Source: Conexibacter sp. CPCC 206217
Lineage (GTDB): Bacteria; Actinomycetota; Thermoleophilia; Solirubrobacterales; Solirubrobacteraceae
Assembly: GCF_030646165.1 (NCBI RefSeq)
Contig: NZ_JAUTDO010000002.1
Coordinates: forward strand, 62,001 to 126,000
Direction of reading: 5' to 3'
DNA: 64,000 bases
Shown: in pieces, positions 45,414 through 53,734 of the stretch
Position numbering within the stretch: the stretch's first letter is position 1
Layout: every line of letters starts with the position of its first letter
Program-made: the position numbers and the translations under genes
The notes under the pieces: model-generated
Seen by the model: only the letters and a program-made list of their open reading frames with translations
Databases searched by the model: none
Told to the model about the DNA's origin: nothing

Positions 45414-46676
45414 ATGGCCGTCGTCGCCGCGACCGAGCAGATCAGCTACACGGATCTCTACGAGCGTTGGGAGCGCGGCAACTGGCGCGCGACGGAGATC
45501 GACTTCTCCGCCGATCGCGTGCAGTGGCAGGAGCGCTTCGACCCGTTCGAGCGCAGAGCGGCGCTGTGGAACTACTCGCTCTTCTTCCACGGCGAGGACG
45601 CCGTCGCGGACACGCTGACGCCTTACATCGACGCCGCGCCGCTGCCGGAGCAGAAGTACTTCCTCACGACCCAGCAGGTCGACGAGGCGCGCCACGCGGT
45701 CTTCTTCAAACGCTTCATGTACGAGGTCGCCGACGTCGGCGACGGCACGATGGCGGGCGGCCTGGCCGCGATCCAGCCGTCGCTGACATGGGGCTTTCGC
45801 AAGGTCTTCGACCGCCTCGACACGATGGCGGACGAACTGCGGCGCGACAGAAGCAAGCCGAAGCTGGCGGCCGCGATCGCGCTGTACCACCTGATCGTCG
45901 AGGCGACGCTGGCGCAATCGGGCCAGCACTTCATCACCGGCTACCTGGAGCAGCGCGACGTGCTGCCGGGCTTCTACGGCGGCATGCGCAACGTCGAGTT
46001 CGACGAGCAGCGCCACATCGGCTTCGGCGTCAAGCTGCTGTACGACCTCCAGCACGAGGACCCGGACTGCAAGGAGGCGGTCGCGGAGCTGCTGCGCGAG
46101 GTGCTGCCGTGGGCGCTGGCGGTGTTCGTTCCGCCGGGCTGGGACGAGCGCTACGCGACCGCGTTCGGCTTCGAGCTGCTCGACATCTACGAGATGGGAA
46201 TCGCGTCGCTGGACAGCAAGCTGCGCGCCGCCGGGATGCCGCTCGACGAGCTGCGCCTGCCGCTGCCGCTGCGGCAGACCGCGCGCGAGCGGGCCGAGTA
46301 CGGCGTCGCACTGCTGAGAGCGGGCTACCTGGGCGAGAAGACCGGGCCGCCCGCACGTGACAGCGAGACGCTGAGACTGCTGTTCGACGGCGTCGAGCGC
46401 TCGATCGACCACCGCCACGCGCCCGGCCACCCGGTCACGGTCGCGTGGGAGTTCACCGACGCGCAGCCGTGGCACGTGCGGATCGACGACGGCCGCTCGC
46501 GCGCCGCGCCCGGCTCCGTCGCCGGCGGCGCGGACCTGACCTTCCGCTGCACGGTCGAGGACTTCGTCGACGTCAGTGCGGGGCGACTGGACCCGCGCCT
46601 GGCGCTGGTGCGCCGCCGCCTGCGCCCAAGCGGCTCGCTGCGGCTGCTGGCGAAGATGCCGAAGCTGTTCGGCTGA
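45414..46676 (+). CDS. R2-like diiron oxidase fused to an SCP2 sterol-carrier domain
   Basis: 420 residues with a GAGAGGGG ribosome site. Residues about 15-310 are a ferritin-like R2 fold with a full diiron set: E61, E91 and H94 (DEARH), E163 (IVEAT) and E198 and H201 (DEQRH). The pattern is that of ribonucleotide reductase R2-like oxidases, but there is no partner R1 gene, so DNA precursor synthesis is unlikely. Residues about 325-418 fit an SCP2 lipid-binding domain (VAWEFTDAQPWHVRIDDGRS, then GADLTFRCTVEDFVDVSAGR). It may oxidise a lipid held by the second domain; this is inference. Confidence 0.78.
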   Translation: MAVVAATEQISYTDLYERWERGNWRATEIDFSADRVQWQERFDPFERRAALWNYSLFFHGEDAVADTLTPYIDAAPLPEQKYFLTTQQVDEARHAVFFKRFMYEVADVGDGTMAGGLAAIQPSLTWGFRKVFDRLDTMADELRRDRSKPKLAAAIALYHLIVEATLAQSGQHFITGYLEQRDVLPGFYGGMRNVEFDEQRHIGFGVKLLYDLQHEDPDCKEAVAELLREVLPWALAVFVPPGWDERYATAFGFELLDIYEMGIASLDSKLRAAGMPLDELRLPLPLRQTARERAEYGVALLRAGYLGEKTGPPARDSETLRLLFDGVERSIDHRHAPGHPVTVAWEFTDAQPWHVRIDDGRSRAAPGSVAGGADLTFRCTVEDFVDVSAGRLDPRLALVRRRLRPSGSLRLLAKMPKLFG

Positions 46677-46700
46677 GAGCGCTGCTCCCGCGGCGTCAGC

Positions 46701-47129
46701 TCAGTCGAGCGGGTGACGCCAACGCAGGTCGCTGAACTTGGCGAAGTCGCGATCGAAGCTGAGCCACTCGCAACCGTGCTCGATCGCGAGCGCAGCATGG
46801 TGCGCGTCGGCGATCAGCGCGCTACGCGCTTGAGTGCTGCGGCAGAGCTGCTCGAAGATCTCCCAGTGGCGTCCCCCGGGGCGCACCACGCGCGCATTTG
46901 GATGGTCCTTGATGCTGGAGACGAACAGGAACGCCTCGTCGAGCGGTGTCGGAACGGCAAACGCGCGCGGGTTCGTCACGATCCGGACGAATCCACTCAT
47001 CACCAGCTCCGACACCGCGAACGGCTCAGGACCGCGGACGACGTGCTCGACCAGCTCGCGCGCGATGTCGTGATGCTCCTGGCCAGCCCGATGCGCGTTG
47101 ATCAGGACGTTGACGTCGAACAGGATCAC
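46701..47129 (-). CDS. vapC: VapC-type PIN-domain ribonuclease toxin
   Basis: 142 residues from GTG 47129, overlapping the antitoxin stop as GTGA. PIN acidic residues are visible: ILFDVNVLINA (Asp), AVSELVMSGFVRIVTNP (Glu), LIADAHHAALA (Asp) and LSFDRDFAKF (Asp). VapC toxins cut RNA, often tRNA, when the antitoxin is lost. It lies at the end of the pair, convergent with the R2-like gene. Confidence 0.9.
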   Translation of the reverse strand: MILFDVNVLINAHRAGQEHHDIARELVEHVVRGPEPFAVSELVMSGFVRIVTNPRAFAVPTPLDEAFLFVSSIKDHPNARVVRPGGRHWEIFEQLCRSTQARSALIADAHHAALAIEHGCEWLSFDRDFAKFSDLRWRHPLD

Positions 47130-47386
47130 CAGCGTCCCGCCGACCGGTCCTCCTCGTCGAGCAGCTGCTCGAGCGCGCGGTTGTCGTTCACGTCGATGCG
47201 CGCAGCGGAGTCGTCGCCGCGGAAGACACGCACCTGGAACGGCGCCGTCGCAGCGGCCGCTCTGCGTTGGTGCAGATCAGCGCGAAGCGCATCCTCCACG
47301 ACGTGAGCGAAGCTCGTGCGACGCTCGGCAGCACGCTGCTTGTACGCCTTGAAGACCTCGTCGTCGAGATTGATCGTCGTACGCAT
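47126..47386 (-). CDS. vapB: VapB-type ribbon-helix-helix antitoxin
   Basis: 86 residues. The N-terminus MRTTINLDDEVFKAYKQRAAERRTSF-type sequence is a ribbon-helix-helix DNA-binding fold; the C-terminal half (RVFRGDDSAARIDVNDNRAL) is the toxin-binding tail. It is leaderless with TATGCT 7 nt before the ATG. The promoter is AT-rich against the surroundings, as often seen for autoregulated toxin-antitoxin pairs. Confidence 0.88.
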   Translation of the reverse strand: MRTTINLDDEVFKAYKQRAAERRTSFAHVVEDALRADLHQRRAAAATAPFQVRVFRGDDSAARIDVNDNRALEQLLDEEDRSAGRW

Positions 47387-47393
47387 GCACAAA

Positions 47394-47399
47394 AGCATA
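47394..47399 (-). promoter_or_regulatory. -10 box TATGCT of the vapBC operon
   Basis: TATGCT lies 7 nt before ATG 47386 on the minus strand. Confidence 0.6.
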
Positions 47400-47419
47400 T
47401 CGACGACGCATAAAGATGC

Positions 47420-48037
47420 CTAGCCGGCGCGCACGCGCGCTCTGGCCTGCAGCTGGAAGCGGCCGTCCGGCAGCGGCGTCGCGCTGATCGCGTCGACCTC
47501 GATGCGCGGGTCGGAGAAGATCGGGTAGGCGGTGACGAGGCCGAGCAGACCGTCGGGGCGAGCGACGACGCGACCGTCGCGCACGACGACCTGCAGGCGC
47601 ACCGAGGCGCCCGCGATGCGTGCGTCGACGACGATCGCGCCGTCGTCCTGCGGCACCAGCCTGCCCTCGATGCCGGCCGGCAGCGCGCCCGTGAGCTGCT
47701 GCGGATCGAGCACCGCCGAGCCCTCCAGCACGCCGTCGCGCTTCTGCACCCGCACGTCGTTCAGCTCGACGTCGTCGGCCGCGCGCACGCGGTCGATCCG
47801 CACGTCCAGCTCGTCGACACGGCGCGTCTCGTAGAGGTCGTCGGCGATGTCGCCGACGCGCGCGTCGTAGCTGCGCACGTGCGCGCTGACGCGGTCGGCG
47901 TGGCGCCACAGCAGCTCGACCGCGGGCAGCGCCTGGACCTTCGCGGCCGTCACCTCGCCGTCGCCGCCGAGCTGACGCGTCACCTCGCGCTCCGCCAGCC
48001 GCGGCAGCAGCAGCTGAGCGAGCACCAACAGCAGCAC
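47420..48037 (-). CDS. DUF2993/LmeA-like secreted or membrane-anchored protein
   Basis: 205 residues from GTG 48037. The hydrophobic start (LLLVLAQLLLPRLAEREVTRQL) and the beta-rich repeats (VELNDVRVQKRDGVLEGSAV, DARIAGASVRLQVVVRDGR) match the DUF2993 (LmeA) family, which binds phospholipid outside the membrane. The hydrophobic helix continues upstream in frame (RRAVLIGAGVVVLL) to a stop near 48104 without any ATG, GTG or TTG. The real start may thus be a rare codon. It follows the TetR gene directly. Confidence 0.72.
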   Translation of the reverse strand: MLLLVLAQLLLPRLAEREVTRQLGGDGEVTAAKVQALPAVELLWRHADRVSAHVRSYDARVGDIADDLYETRRVDELDVRIDRVRAADDVELNDVRVQKRDGVLEGSAVLDPQQLTGALPAGIEGRLVPQDDGAIVVDARIAGASVRLQVVVRDGRVVARPDGLLGLVTAYPIFSDPRIEVDAISATPLPDGRFQLQARARVRAG

Positions 48038-48086
48038 GACGACGCCCGCGCCGATGAGGACGGCGCGCCGCAGCGGTCGCGCCCCA

Positions 48087-48725
48087 CTACGCAGGATCGG
48101 CGATCAGCGTGCGCGCCGCGGCGACGGCGGCCGCCAGCGTCGGGCTCGGATCGAGCTTCGGCTCGGTCAGGAAGCGCAGCGCGAGGCCGTCGGCGAGCGC
48201 AAGCAGCACGCCGGCGACGGCATCGGGCTCGGCGCCGAGCCGCACGATGCCCTCGTCGCGCTTCTCCGTCAGCGACGCGGCCAGATGCGCGCGCATCTGA
48301 CGACAGAGGTCGGCGAGCGCGTCCGCGATCTCGGCGTTGCGGCGCGACAGCGTGAACAGCTCGAACATCAGCGTGACGAGGTCGGAGTCGCCCTCGACCA
48401 GCTCCGAGAGGCCGCGCACGAGCCCGTCGATGAAGTCGTCGGCGGTGTGGGCGCCGTGCAGCTGGGCCGCGAGGCCGGCGATGCGGATGTCGCAGTCGCG
48501 CCGCACGACCTCGACCAGCAGCCGTTCCTTCGTGCCGAAGTAGTAGTGCAGCAGGCCGCGCGATACGCCGGCCTCGCGCGCGACATGATCGAACGTCGAG
48601 CCGGCCGCGCCGCGCGCCGCGACGCTCACGCGCATCGCGTCGACGATCCGCTTGGCCTTGTCGCTCTCGAGCGTGCGGACAGGCCCGTCCGCGACGGTGG
48701 GGACGATCGCATCGGTGGCGGACAT
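48087..48725 (-). CDS. TetR-family transcriptional regulator
   Basis: 212 residues. The helix-turn-helix is at about 27-72 (RIVDAMRVSVAARGAAGSTFDHVA, then EAGVSRGLLHYYFGTKERLL). The C-terminal domain (ELFTLSRRNAEIADALADLCRQM) binds an unknown ligand. It has a leaderless promoter (TACGAT 6 nt upstream) and is followed at once by the LmeA-like gene, which may be its target. Confidence 0.9.
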   Translation of the reverse strand: MSATDAIVPTVADGPVRTLESDKAKRIVDAMRVSVAARGAAGSTFDHVAREAGVSRGLLHYYFGTKERLLVEVVRRDCDIRIAGLAAQLHGAHTADDFIDGLVRGLSELVEGDSDLVTLMFELFTLSRRNAEIADALADLCRQMRAHLAASLTEKRDEGIVRLGAEPDAVAGVLLALADGLALRFLTEPKLDPSPTLAAAVAAARTLIADPA

Positions 48726-48731
48726 CCACCG

Positions 48732-48737
48732 ATCGTA
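48732..48737 (-). promoter_or_regulatory. -10 box TACGAT of the TetR gene
   Basis: TACGAT lies 6 nt before ATG 48725 on the minus strand. Confidence 0.55.
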
Positions 48738-48775
48738 CCTGGCTCGTCAGCCAGAGGCACCGGACCGGACGCAAA

Positions 48776-48800
48776 GAGGGCGCCCCGATGGGGCGCCCTC
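48776..48800 (-). terminator. 11-bp GC hairpin with short T-run
   Basis: GAGGGCGCCCC (48776-48786) and GGGGCGCCCTC (48790-48800) pair perfectly; on the minus strand TTTGC follows. It lies after the stop of the Lys-rich membrane protein gene and before the TetR gene. Confidence 0.65.
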
Positions 48801-48811
48801 CGAGCCATGCC

Positions 48812-48861
48812 GCGAGTTCCCACGGTCGCCGCGCAGCAGAGCGCGACGACGTGGAACTCGC
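48812..48861 (-). terminator. 50-nt palindrome (GAGTTCC family)
   Basis: GCGAGTTCC (48812-48820) and GGAACTCGC (48853-48861) pair perfectly, ending seven bases after the stop of the minus-strand gene that begins at 49317. The same arms occur after glyS. Confidence 0.5.
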
Positions 48862-48867
48862 TAGCCG

Positions 48868-49317
48868 TCAGGCCGCCGTCGGCGGCGGCGTGCTCGGCGT
48901 GGTGGTGGAGGTGTACTCGAACTCCTCCTCCTTGCCGAACAGCGCGTCGAGCACCTTCGTGCGCAGATCTTCGCTCAGCGCGAGCGCGGCGCCGGCGATG
49001 ACGAGCAGCACCAGCACCTTGCGGAACGGGTGCTTCTTCTTCTTTTTCTTCGGACCGTCCTTCAGCGCCGTGCCCGCATCCTTCAGCGCGCCGGCGGCCT
49101 TGTTGAGGTCCTTCTGCAGCTTCTTGTCCTCGACGAGCGCCTTCGGGCTGCGGCCGTCGGACGCGACGCGGTCGTACGCGTCCTTGGCCGCCTCGAACGC
49201 GACGCGGAAGTTGTCGCGCAGGTCCTCGTCGTCGACGAGCCGCTGCACCCAGGGGCTGGTCGTCGCAGCGGCGGCGGTCGCCGCCTTCTTCGCTTTCTTG
49301 GTGCGTGCTGCTGCCAT
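48868..49317 (-). CDS. Lys-rich single-span membrane protein
   Basis: 149 residues. A basic Ala/Lys start, a helical soluble part (WVQRLVDDEDLRDNFRVAFEAA), a Lys run (KKKKKK), one membrane helix (VLVLLVIAGAALALSEDL) and a Thr/Pro end. The Lys run before the helix suggests the N-terminal part is cytoplasmic. GGAGC precedes the ATG. Function unknown; it is in a stress-gene neighbourhood next to lon. Confidence 0.65.
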   Translation of the reverse strand: MAAARTKKAKKAATAAAATTSPWVQRLVDDEDLRDNFRVAFEAAKDAYDRVASDGRSPKALVEDKKLQKDLNKAAGALKDAGTALKDGPKKKKKKHPFRKVLVLLVIAGAALALSEDLRTKVLDALFGKEEEFEYTSTTTPSTPPPTAA

Positions 49318-49401
49318 GCCGAGGTGCTCCTTGGTCCGCTGTTCAGGTGGTGAGCACCACCATACCCCCTGTCTGGCGGGATGACGCGGGTCTTCGGCGC
49401 T

Positions 49402-51822
49402 TCAGCCGGCGGCGAGGCCGGCGGGCGCGCGCCCGTCGCTGCGCGAGCGCGCGGCCCTCGCCGCGAGCGCCAGCTCGAGCACCTGCTCGATCCGCGAGAC
49501 GAAGTGGAAGTCGAGGTCTCTGCGCAGATGCTCCGGAATCTCGTCCACGTCCTGCTCGTTCAGCGCCGGCGCGATCACGACTCTGATGCCGCTGCGCTGA
49601 GCCGCGAGCGACTTCTCCTTCAGGCCGCCGATCGGCAGCACCTGCCCGGTCAGCGTGATCTCGCCGGTCATCGCGACGTCGGCGCGCACCGGCCGCCTCG
49701 TCAGCTGCGAGACGATCGCGGTCGCGATCGTGATGCCCGCGCTCGGGCCGTCCTTCGGGATCGCACCGGCCGGCACGTGCACGTGCACGTCGTGCTCGGC
49801 GAACCAGGCGTCGTCGATCCCCTCGGGCGGATGGCTGCGGACCCACGACAGCGCCGCCTGCGCGGACTCGCGCATCACATCGCCGAGCTGGCCGGTGATC
49901 GTCAGCTTGCCGCTGCCGCCCATCGCGGTCGCCTCGACGAACAGCACGTCGCCGCCGACCGGCGTCCACGCCAGCCCGGTCGCGACGCCCGGCTCGGCGG
50001 TGCGGCGGCGCATCTCGCGGAAGACGCGCCGCTTGCCGAGCAGCTCGCGGACCTTCGGCGCCGAGATCGTGACCTTTCGCGTCAGTCTGCCCTCGGCGAC
50101 CTGGCGCGCGATCTTGCGGCAGACGGTGCCGAGCTCGCGCTCCAGCCCGCGCACGCCGGCCTCGCGCGTGTAGTCGGAGATGATCGTCCGCAGCGCCGCG
50201 TCGCTGAACGCGATCTGCGCTCTGCGCAGGCCGTTGCGCTCGATCTGGCGCGGCACGAGGTAGCGGCGCGCGATCTCCAGCTTCTCCTCCTCGGTGTAGC
50301 CGGCGAGCTGGATCGTCTCCATCCGGTCGCGCAGCGGGCCGGGGATCGTGTCGAGCGTGTTGGCCGTCGTCACGAACATCACGTCGGAGAGGTCGAACGG
50401 CAGGTCGAGGTAGTGGTCGCGAAACGACGAGTTCTGCTCCGGGTCGAGCACCTCCAGCATCGCGCTGGCGGGATCGCCGCGGAAGTCGGAGCCCATCTTG
50501 TCGATCTCGTCGATCATGAAGAGCGGGTTTCTGGAGCCGGCGTCGCGCAGCGCACGCACGATCACGCCCGGCATCGCGCCGATGTAGGTGCGGCGGTGGC
50601 CGCGGATCTCCGCCTCGTCGCGCACGCCGCCGACGGAGATGCGCTCGAATCTGCGCCCGAGCGCCTTCGCGATCGACTTGCCGAGCGAGGTCTTGCCGAC
50701 GCCGGGCGGCCCGACGAGGCAGAGGATCGAGCCGCGCGCGTCCGGCTTCAGCTTCAGCACGGCGAGGAACTCCAGGATCCGATCCTTCACCTGCTCGATG
50801 TCGTAGTGGTCGGCGTCGAGCACCTCGCGGGCGTGCGCGAGGTCGAGGTTGTCGTCGGTCTTCGCGCTCCACGGCAGCGCAGCGATCCACTCCAGGTAGC
50901 CGCGGATCACGCCGTGCTCGGCGGACGCGGGCGGGATCCGCTCCAGCCGCGCCAGCTCGCGGTCGACCTGCGTGCGGACGTCCTCCGGCAGCTGCAGCGC
51001 GTCGAGCTGCTCGCGCAGCTCCTCCGCCTCCGCCGCCATCTCGTCGCCCTCGCCGAGCTCGTCCTGAATCGCCTTCAGCTGCTGGCGCAGGAAGTACTCG
51101 CGCTGCGTTCTGTCGAGCTCGGACTGGACCTGCGACTGGATCTTGGAGCCGAGCGCGACGACCTCCAGCTCGCGCGCGAGGATCTCCGACAGGCGCCGCA
51201 GCCGCCTCGCGACCTCGCGCTCCTCCAGCAGCGCCTGCTTCTCCTCGGTTCTGATCCTCAGGGCACTCGCGATCAGATGGCTGAGCGCGCCCGGGTCGTC
51301 GAGGTTCGCGATCGCGATGTGCAGCTCCTCGGGCAGGTACGGGACCTCCTCGACGATGTTCGAGAAGGTGCCCTGCACGTTGCGCATCAGCGCGAGCAGC
51401 TCAGGCGTCTCCTGGCCGCCGGTGTCGGGCGCCTCCTCGACCTGCGCGACGAGGTAGGGCTCGTCTCTGTCCCAGCCGCTGACGCGTATCCGCTGCGTCG
51501 CCTGCACGAGGATCCGCAGCGTGCCGTCGGGCACCTTCAGCATCCGCGCGACGACCCCGGCGACGCCGATCTCGTAGAGGTCGTCGGGGCCGGGCGTCTC
51601 CAGCTCCGGCTTGCGGCTGGCGACGAGCGCGATCATGCGGTCGCCGCCGAGCACGTCGTTGACGAGCGCCATGCTGCGCTCCTGGCCGACCGCGAGCGGC
51701 ACGAGCGTCTCGGGGAACGTGACGCTGTCGCGCAGCGGCAGCACCGGCAGTGTCGCCGGCAGCGCTCGCTGTGTCGGGACCTCGATCTCGCGCGCCTGCC
51801 CGGGCGTACCGATCTCGATCAT
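49402..51822 (-). CDS. lon: ATP-dependent protease Lon
   Basis: 806 residues. N-terminal substrate domain (about 25-212, [19 protein letters not shown]), coiled-coil linker, AAA+ module with Walker [16 protein letters not shown] near 376 and [11 protein letters not shown], and the protease domain with catalytic Ser in [12 protein letters not shown] near 692 and Lys in [11 protein letters not shown] near 735. It degrades misfolded proteins. ATG 51822 overlaps the hsp20 stop, so lon is expressed with the small heat-shock protein. Confidence 0.97.
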   Translation of the reverse strand: MIEIGTPGQAREIEVPTQRALPATLPVLPLRDSVTFPETLVPLAVGQERSMALVNDVLGGDRMIALVASRKPELETPGPDDLYEIGVAGVVARMLKVPDGTLRILVQATQRIRVSGWDRDEPYLVAQVEEAPDTGGQETPELLALMRNVQGTFSNIVEEVPYLPEELHIAIANLDDPGALSHLIASALRIRTEEKQALLEEREVARRLRRLSEILARELEVVALGSKIQSQVQSELDRTQREYFLRQQLKAIQDELGEGDEMAAEAEELREQLDALQLPEDVRTQVDRELARLERIPPASAEHGVIRGYLEWIAALPWSAKTDDNLDLAHAREVLDADHYDIEQVKDRILEFLAVLKLKPDARGSILCLVGPPGVGKTSLGKSIAKALGRRFERISVGGVRDEAEIRGHRRTYIGAMPGVIVRALRDAGSRNPLFMIDEIDKMGSDFRGDPASAMLEVLDPEQNSSFRDHYLDLPFDLSDVMFVTTANTLDTIPGPLRDRMETIQLAGYTEEEKLEIARRYLVPRQIERNGLRRAQIAFSDAALRTIISDYTREAGVRGLERELGTVCRKIARQVAEGRLTRKVTISAPKVRELLGKRRVFREMRRRTAEPGVATGLAWTPVGGDVLFVEATAMGGSGKLTITGQLGDVMRESAQAALSWVRSHPPEGIDDAWFAEHDVHVHVPAGAIPKDGPSAGITIATAIVSQLTRRPVRADVAMTGEITLTGQVLPIGGLKEKSLAAQRSGIRVVIAPALNEQDVDEIPEHLRRDLDFHFVSRIEQVLELALAARAARSRSDGRAPAGLAAG

Positions 51823-52301
51823 CTGGCGCCGGTCCCGCCCGCTCTGGAGCCAGGCCGGGGCACTTCGATCGGCACGCTGCGGCGGCGCTGCTCGGGCTCG
51901 ACGAGCGGCAGCTCGACGCGCAGCAGCCCGTCCTCGTAGATCGCCTTCGCCTCCTCGGCGCGGACCTCGGCACCGAGCTGCACGACGCGCCGGAACGGGC
52001 CGTGCTCGATCTCGACCTGCTGGTAGATGCGGCCCTCCGCCTCGTTGGCGCGGCGGTGGCCGGACAGCACCAGCTCGCGACCCTGGATCTCCAGCGCCAG
52101 CCTGTCGGCGTCGATCCCGGGCAGCTCCGCGGTGACGACGGCGCGCGGCGGCTCGTCGGCGTAGTAGACGTCGACGGCGGGCGAGAAGCCGCCGCGTTTG
52201 CGGGGGGCGATGCCCGGGCGCTGGAAGACGTCGCCGAACAGCTCGTCCATCTCCCTGCGCATCCGCTCGAAGTTCGCGAAGAGGTCGCGTTCCGGAGCCA
52301 T
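51819..52301 (-). CDS. Hsp20/alpha-crystallin small heat-shock protein
   Basis: 160 residues. The alpha-crystallin domain spans about 40-135 (FSPAVDVYYADEPPRAVVTAELPGID, LALEIQGRELVLSGHR, the family-typical AIYEDGLLRVELPLVEPEQ). It binds unfolding proteins; coupling with lon by a four-base overlap makes a refold-or-degrade unit. It has a leaderless promoter (TAGATT 7 nt before the ATG). I see no HspR-type HAIR repeat or CIRCE upstream. Confidence 0.93.
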   Translation of the reverse strand: MAPERDLFANFERMRREMDELFGDVFQRPGIAPRKRGGFSPAVDVYYADEPPRAVVTAELPGIDADRLALEIQGRELVLSGHRRANEAEGRIYQQVEIEHGPFRRVVQLGAEVRAEEAKAIYEDGLLRVELPLVEPEQRRRSVPIEVPRPGSRAGGTGAR

Positions 52302-52308
52302 GCGCCGG

Positions 52309-52314
52309 AATCTA
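52309..52314 (-). promoter_or_regulatory. -10 box TAGATT of the hsp20-lon operon
   Basis: TAGATT lies 7 nt before ATG 52301 on the minus strand. Confidence 0.55.
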
Positions 52315-52338
52315 CCCGTCCGGGCGCGGCGGCGCCCT

Positions 52339-53100
52339 TCAGATGTTGTAGGTCGCGCCTTCGACCGCGATTTCGATCGGTCTGCCGAACTCGCGCTCGG
52401 CGTCCGCGCGCGCTCTCGCGAGATCGTCGTCGGCCGCGATGTGGGTCAGCACGAGCCGGCGTGCTGCGGCCGCGCGCCCGTGCGCGCCGGCCTCCGCCCA
52501 CGTCAGGTGGCCGCGCTTGCCGCCCTCCTCCGGCGCGCCGAGCGTCGCCTCGATCATCAGCAGGTCGGTCCCGCGCGCGAACTCGACGAGCGCCTCGTTG
52601 GGACAGCAGTCGGCGCCGAAGGTGAAGCTGCCGCCGGCGCTCGTCACCTTCACCGCGTGCGTGCGGATGAAGTGCGGCACCTCGTGGAAGCTGATCGTCA
52701 GCGGGCCGAGCGTCAGCTCCTGCTGCGGCTCGTACTCGATCAGGCAGAAGGCCTGCTCGACCAACTCGGGCGCATTCCAGGCGCCGGTGATCTGGCGGAA
52801 GACGTCGCGGCCGCCGGGCGGCGCGTAGAGCGTCGGGCGCGGATGCGGGAAGGCGCGGGCGCGGGGCGAGTAGCTGAGCGCGTACGAGTACGGGATCAGG
52901 TCGATGCAGTGGTCGGAGTGCAGATGAGTGACGACGACCGCGTCGACCGCCGCGTAGTCGACGTACTCGCGCAGCTTGCCGAAGACGCCGTTGCCGCAGT
53001 CGACCAGCAGCGTCGTGTCACCCTCCTCGACGAGGTAGCCGCTGCACGCTCCGCCGGCGTCCTGCCAAGCGGGCGACTTTCCGATCACGGTGATCTTCAC
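52339..53100 (-). CDS. MBL-fold metallo-hydrolase (RNase Z-like)
   Basis: 253 residues from GTG 53100. The metal motif is VVVTHLHSDHCIDLIPY; further ligands are in VPHFIRTHAVKV, FGADCCPNEALVEF and LTHIAADDDLARA. The layout resembles the RNase Z/ElaC branch, but the tRNase Z exosite is not evident, so the substrate is open. It lies upstream of hsp20-lon with 37 bp between. Confidence 0.85.
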   Translation of the reverse strand: MKITVIGKSPAWQDAGGACSGYLVEEGDTTLLVDCGNGVFGKLREYVDYAAVDAVVVTHLHSDHCIDLIPYSYALSYSPRARAFPHPRPTLYAPPGGRDVFRQITGAWNAPELVEQAFCLIEYEPQQELTLGPLTISFHEVPHFIRTHAVKVTSAGGSFTFGADCCPNEALVEFARGTDLLMIEATLGAPEEGGKRGHLTWAEAGAHGRAAAARRLVLTHIAADDDLARARADAEREFGRPIEIAVEGATYNI

Positions 53101-53193
53101 GCCGAAGGCCTTGCCACAGTGGATCGGACACTCTAGCCGTGCGGCCGCCCGATGGCGCTCAGCCCCGATCGACCGCTTCTGAGGCGGCCGTGC

Positions 53194-53215
53194 AGGCGCC
53201 CTCGCGAGGGCGCCT
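53194..53215 (-). terminator. 22-bp perfect palindrome after the Cys-rich gene
   Basis: AGGCGCCCTCG and CGAGGGCGCCT form an unbroken palindrome, three bases beyond the stop of the small Cys-rich protein. It could end transcription on the minus strand; no U-run. Confidence 0.55.
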
Positions 53216-53218
53216 CAG

Positions 53219-53449
53219 TCAGGCGTGGAGCGCTGCCTGTTCCTGCGCCGAGGGCATCGCCCAGACGGCCTGCGTGCGACGTTCCTGACGGAACTGGAAG
53301 CGCAGCTGACGAGGTGGCCGCAGGCCGTCGGGATGAGCGGGCCGGAAGGTCGCGCACGGTTCGGCATCCGCAAGTGCACAGAGCAGGTTCTGACGGAAGA
53401 AGCAGTCCTCGCAACCAACTCTGTGTCCATTCCCACGACCCTTCGCCAT
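53219..53449 (-). CDS. small four-Cys protein, possibly metal binding
   Basis: 76 residues. Four Cys in 20 residues (GCEDCFFRQNLLCALADAEP with the next Cys before ATFRP) suggest a zinc or iron-sulfur site; the spacing C-x2-C-x7-C-x7-C is not that of WhiB. The rest is basic (RPPRQLRFQFRQERR). A GGGAGG site lies 12 nt before the ATG, and a strong palindrome follows the stop, so I take it as real among several competing frames. Confidence 0.62.
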   Translation of the reverse strand: MAKGRGNGHRVGCEDCFFRQNLLCALADAEPCATFRPAHPDGLRPPRQLRFQFRQERRTQAVWAMPSAQEQAALHA

Positions 53450-53734
53450 TCTGTCGTTCGACCTCCCTGTGGCTGACCTCTTCGGCCGCCGGCTCGTAAC
53501 CCGAGGCGGCAGTGAAACAGAAGTGAAGGGGGTCTCTCAACGTCGTTTCTCGCAAAACGCAGGAACTTTCTCCGTTGTTGAGATTCGCCTGCAAAACCGC
53601 GATTTTTTGCTATGGCGGGCACGAACGCCCCGCATTTTGCGGACCTTTCCGGGCTTCGCCTTGGGAGTTCCCCTCGGGCGTGCTACGGGACGCCGCGTTG
53701 GTGGGAACTCGCGGTCATCGTCATCCTCTCGGGG
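53450..53734. other. AT-richer spacer with repeat elements, no gene seen
   Basis: 285 bases between divergent genes, clearly lower in GC than the rest, with several T and A runs (for example GATTTTTTGC near 53600). TCTCAAC/GTTGAGA arms could form a leader hairpin in the transcript of the four-Cys gene. The fourth copy of the GAGTTCC palindrome is at 53665-53710. I see no convincing coding frame. Confidence 0.5.
53665..53710. repeat. 46-nt palindrome (GAGTTCC family), copy in a promoter region
   Basis: GAGTTCCC (53665-53672) and GGGAACTC (53703-53710) pair perfectly. Unlike the other three copies it does not follow a stop codon but lies 25 bp before the SDR-like gene. Confidence 0.55.

Noticed and set aside
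52302-52338. A HAIR or CIRCE heat-shock operator upstream of hsp20-lon
   Set aside because: I looked for the HspR and HrcA inverted repeats in the spacer and found none; only the TAGATT -10 box is visible.
53133-53622. Alternative overlapping frames on both strands around the four-Cys gene
   Set aside because: Only the 53219-53449 minus frame has a ribosome site, a Cys pattern and a hairpin directly after its stop.
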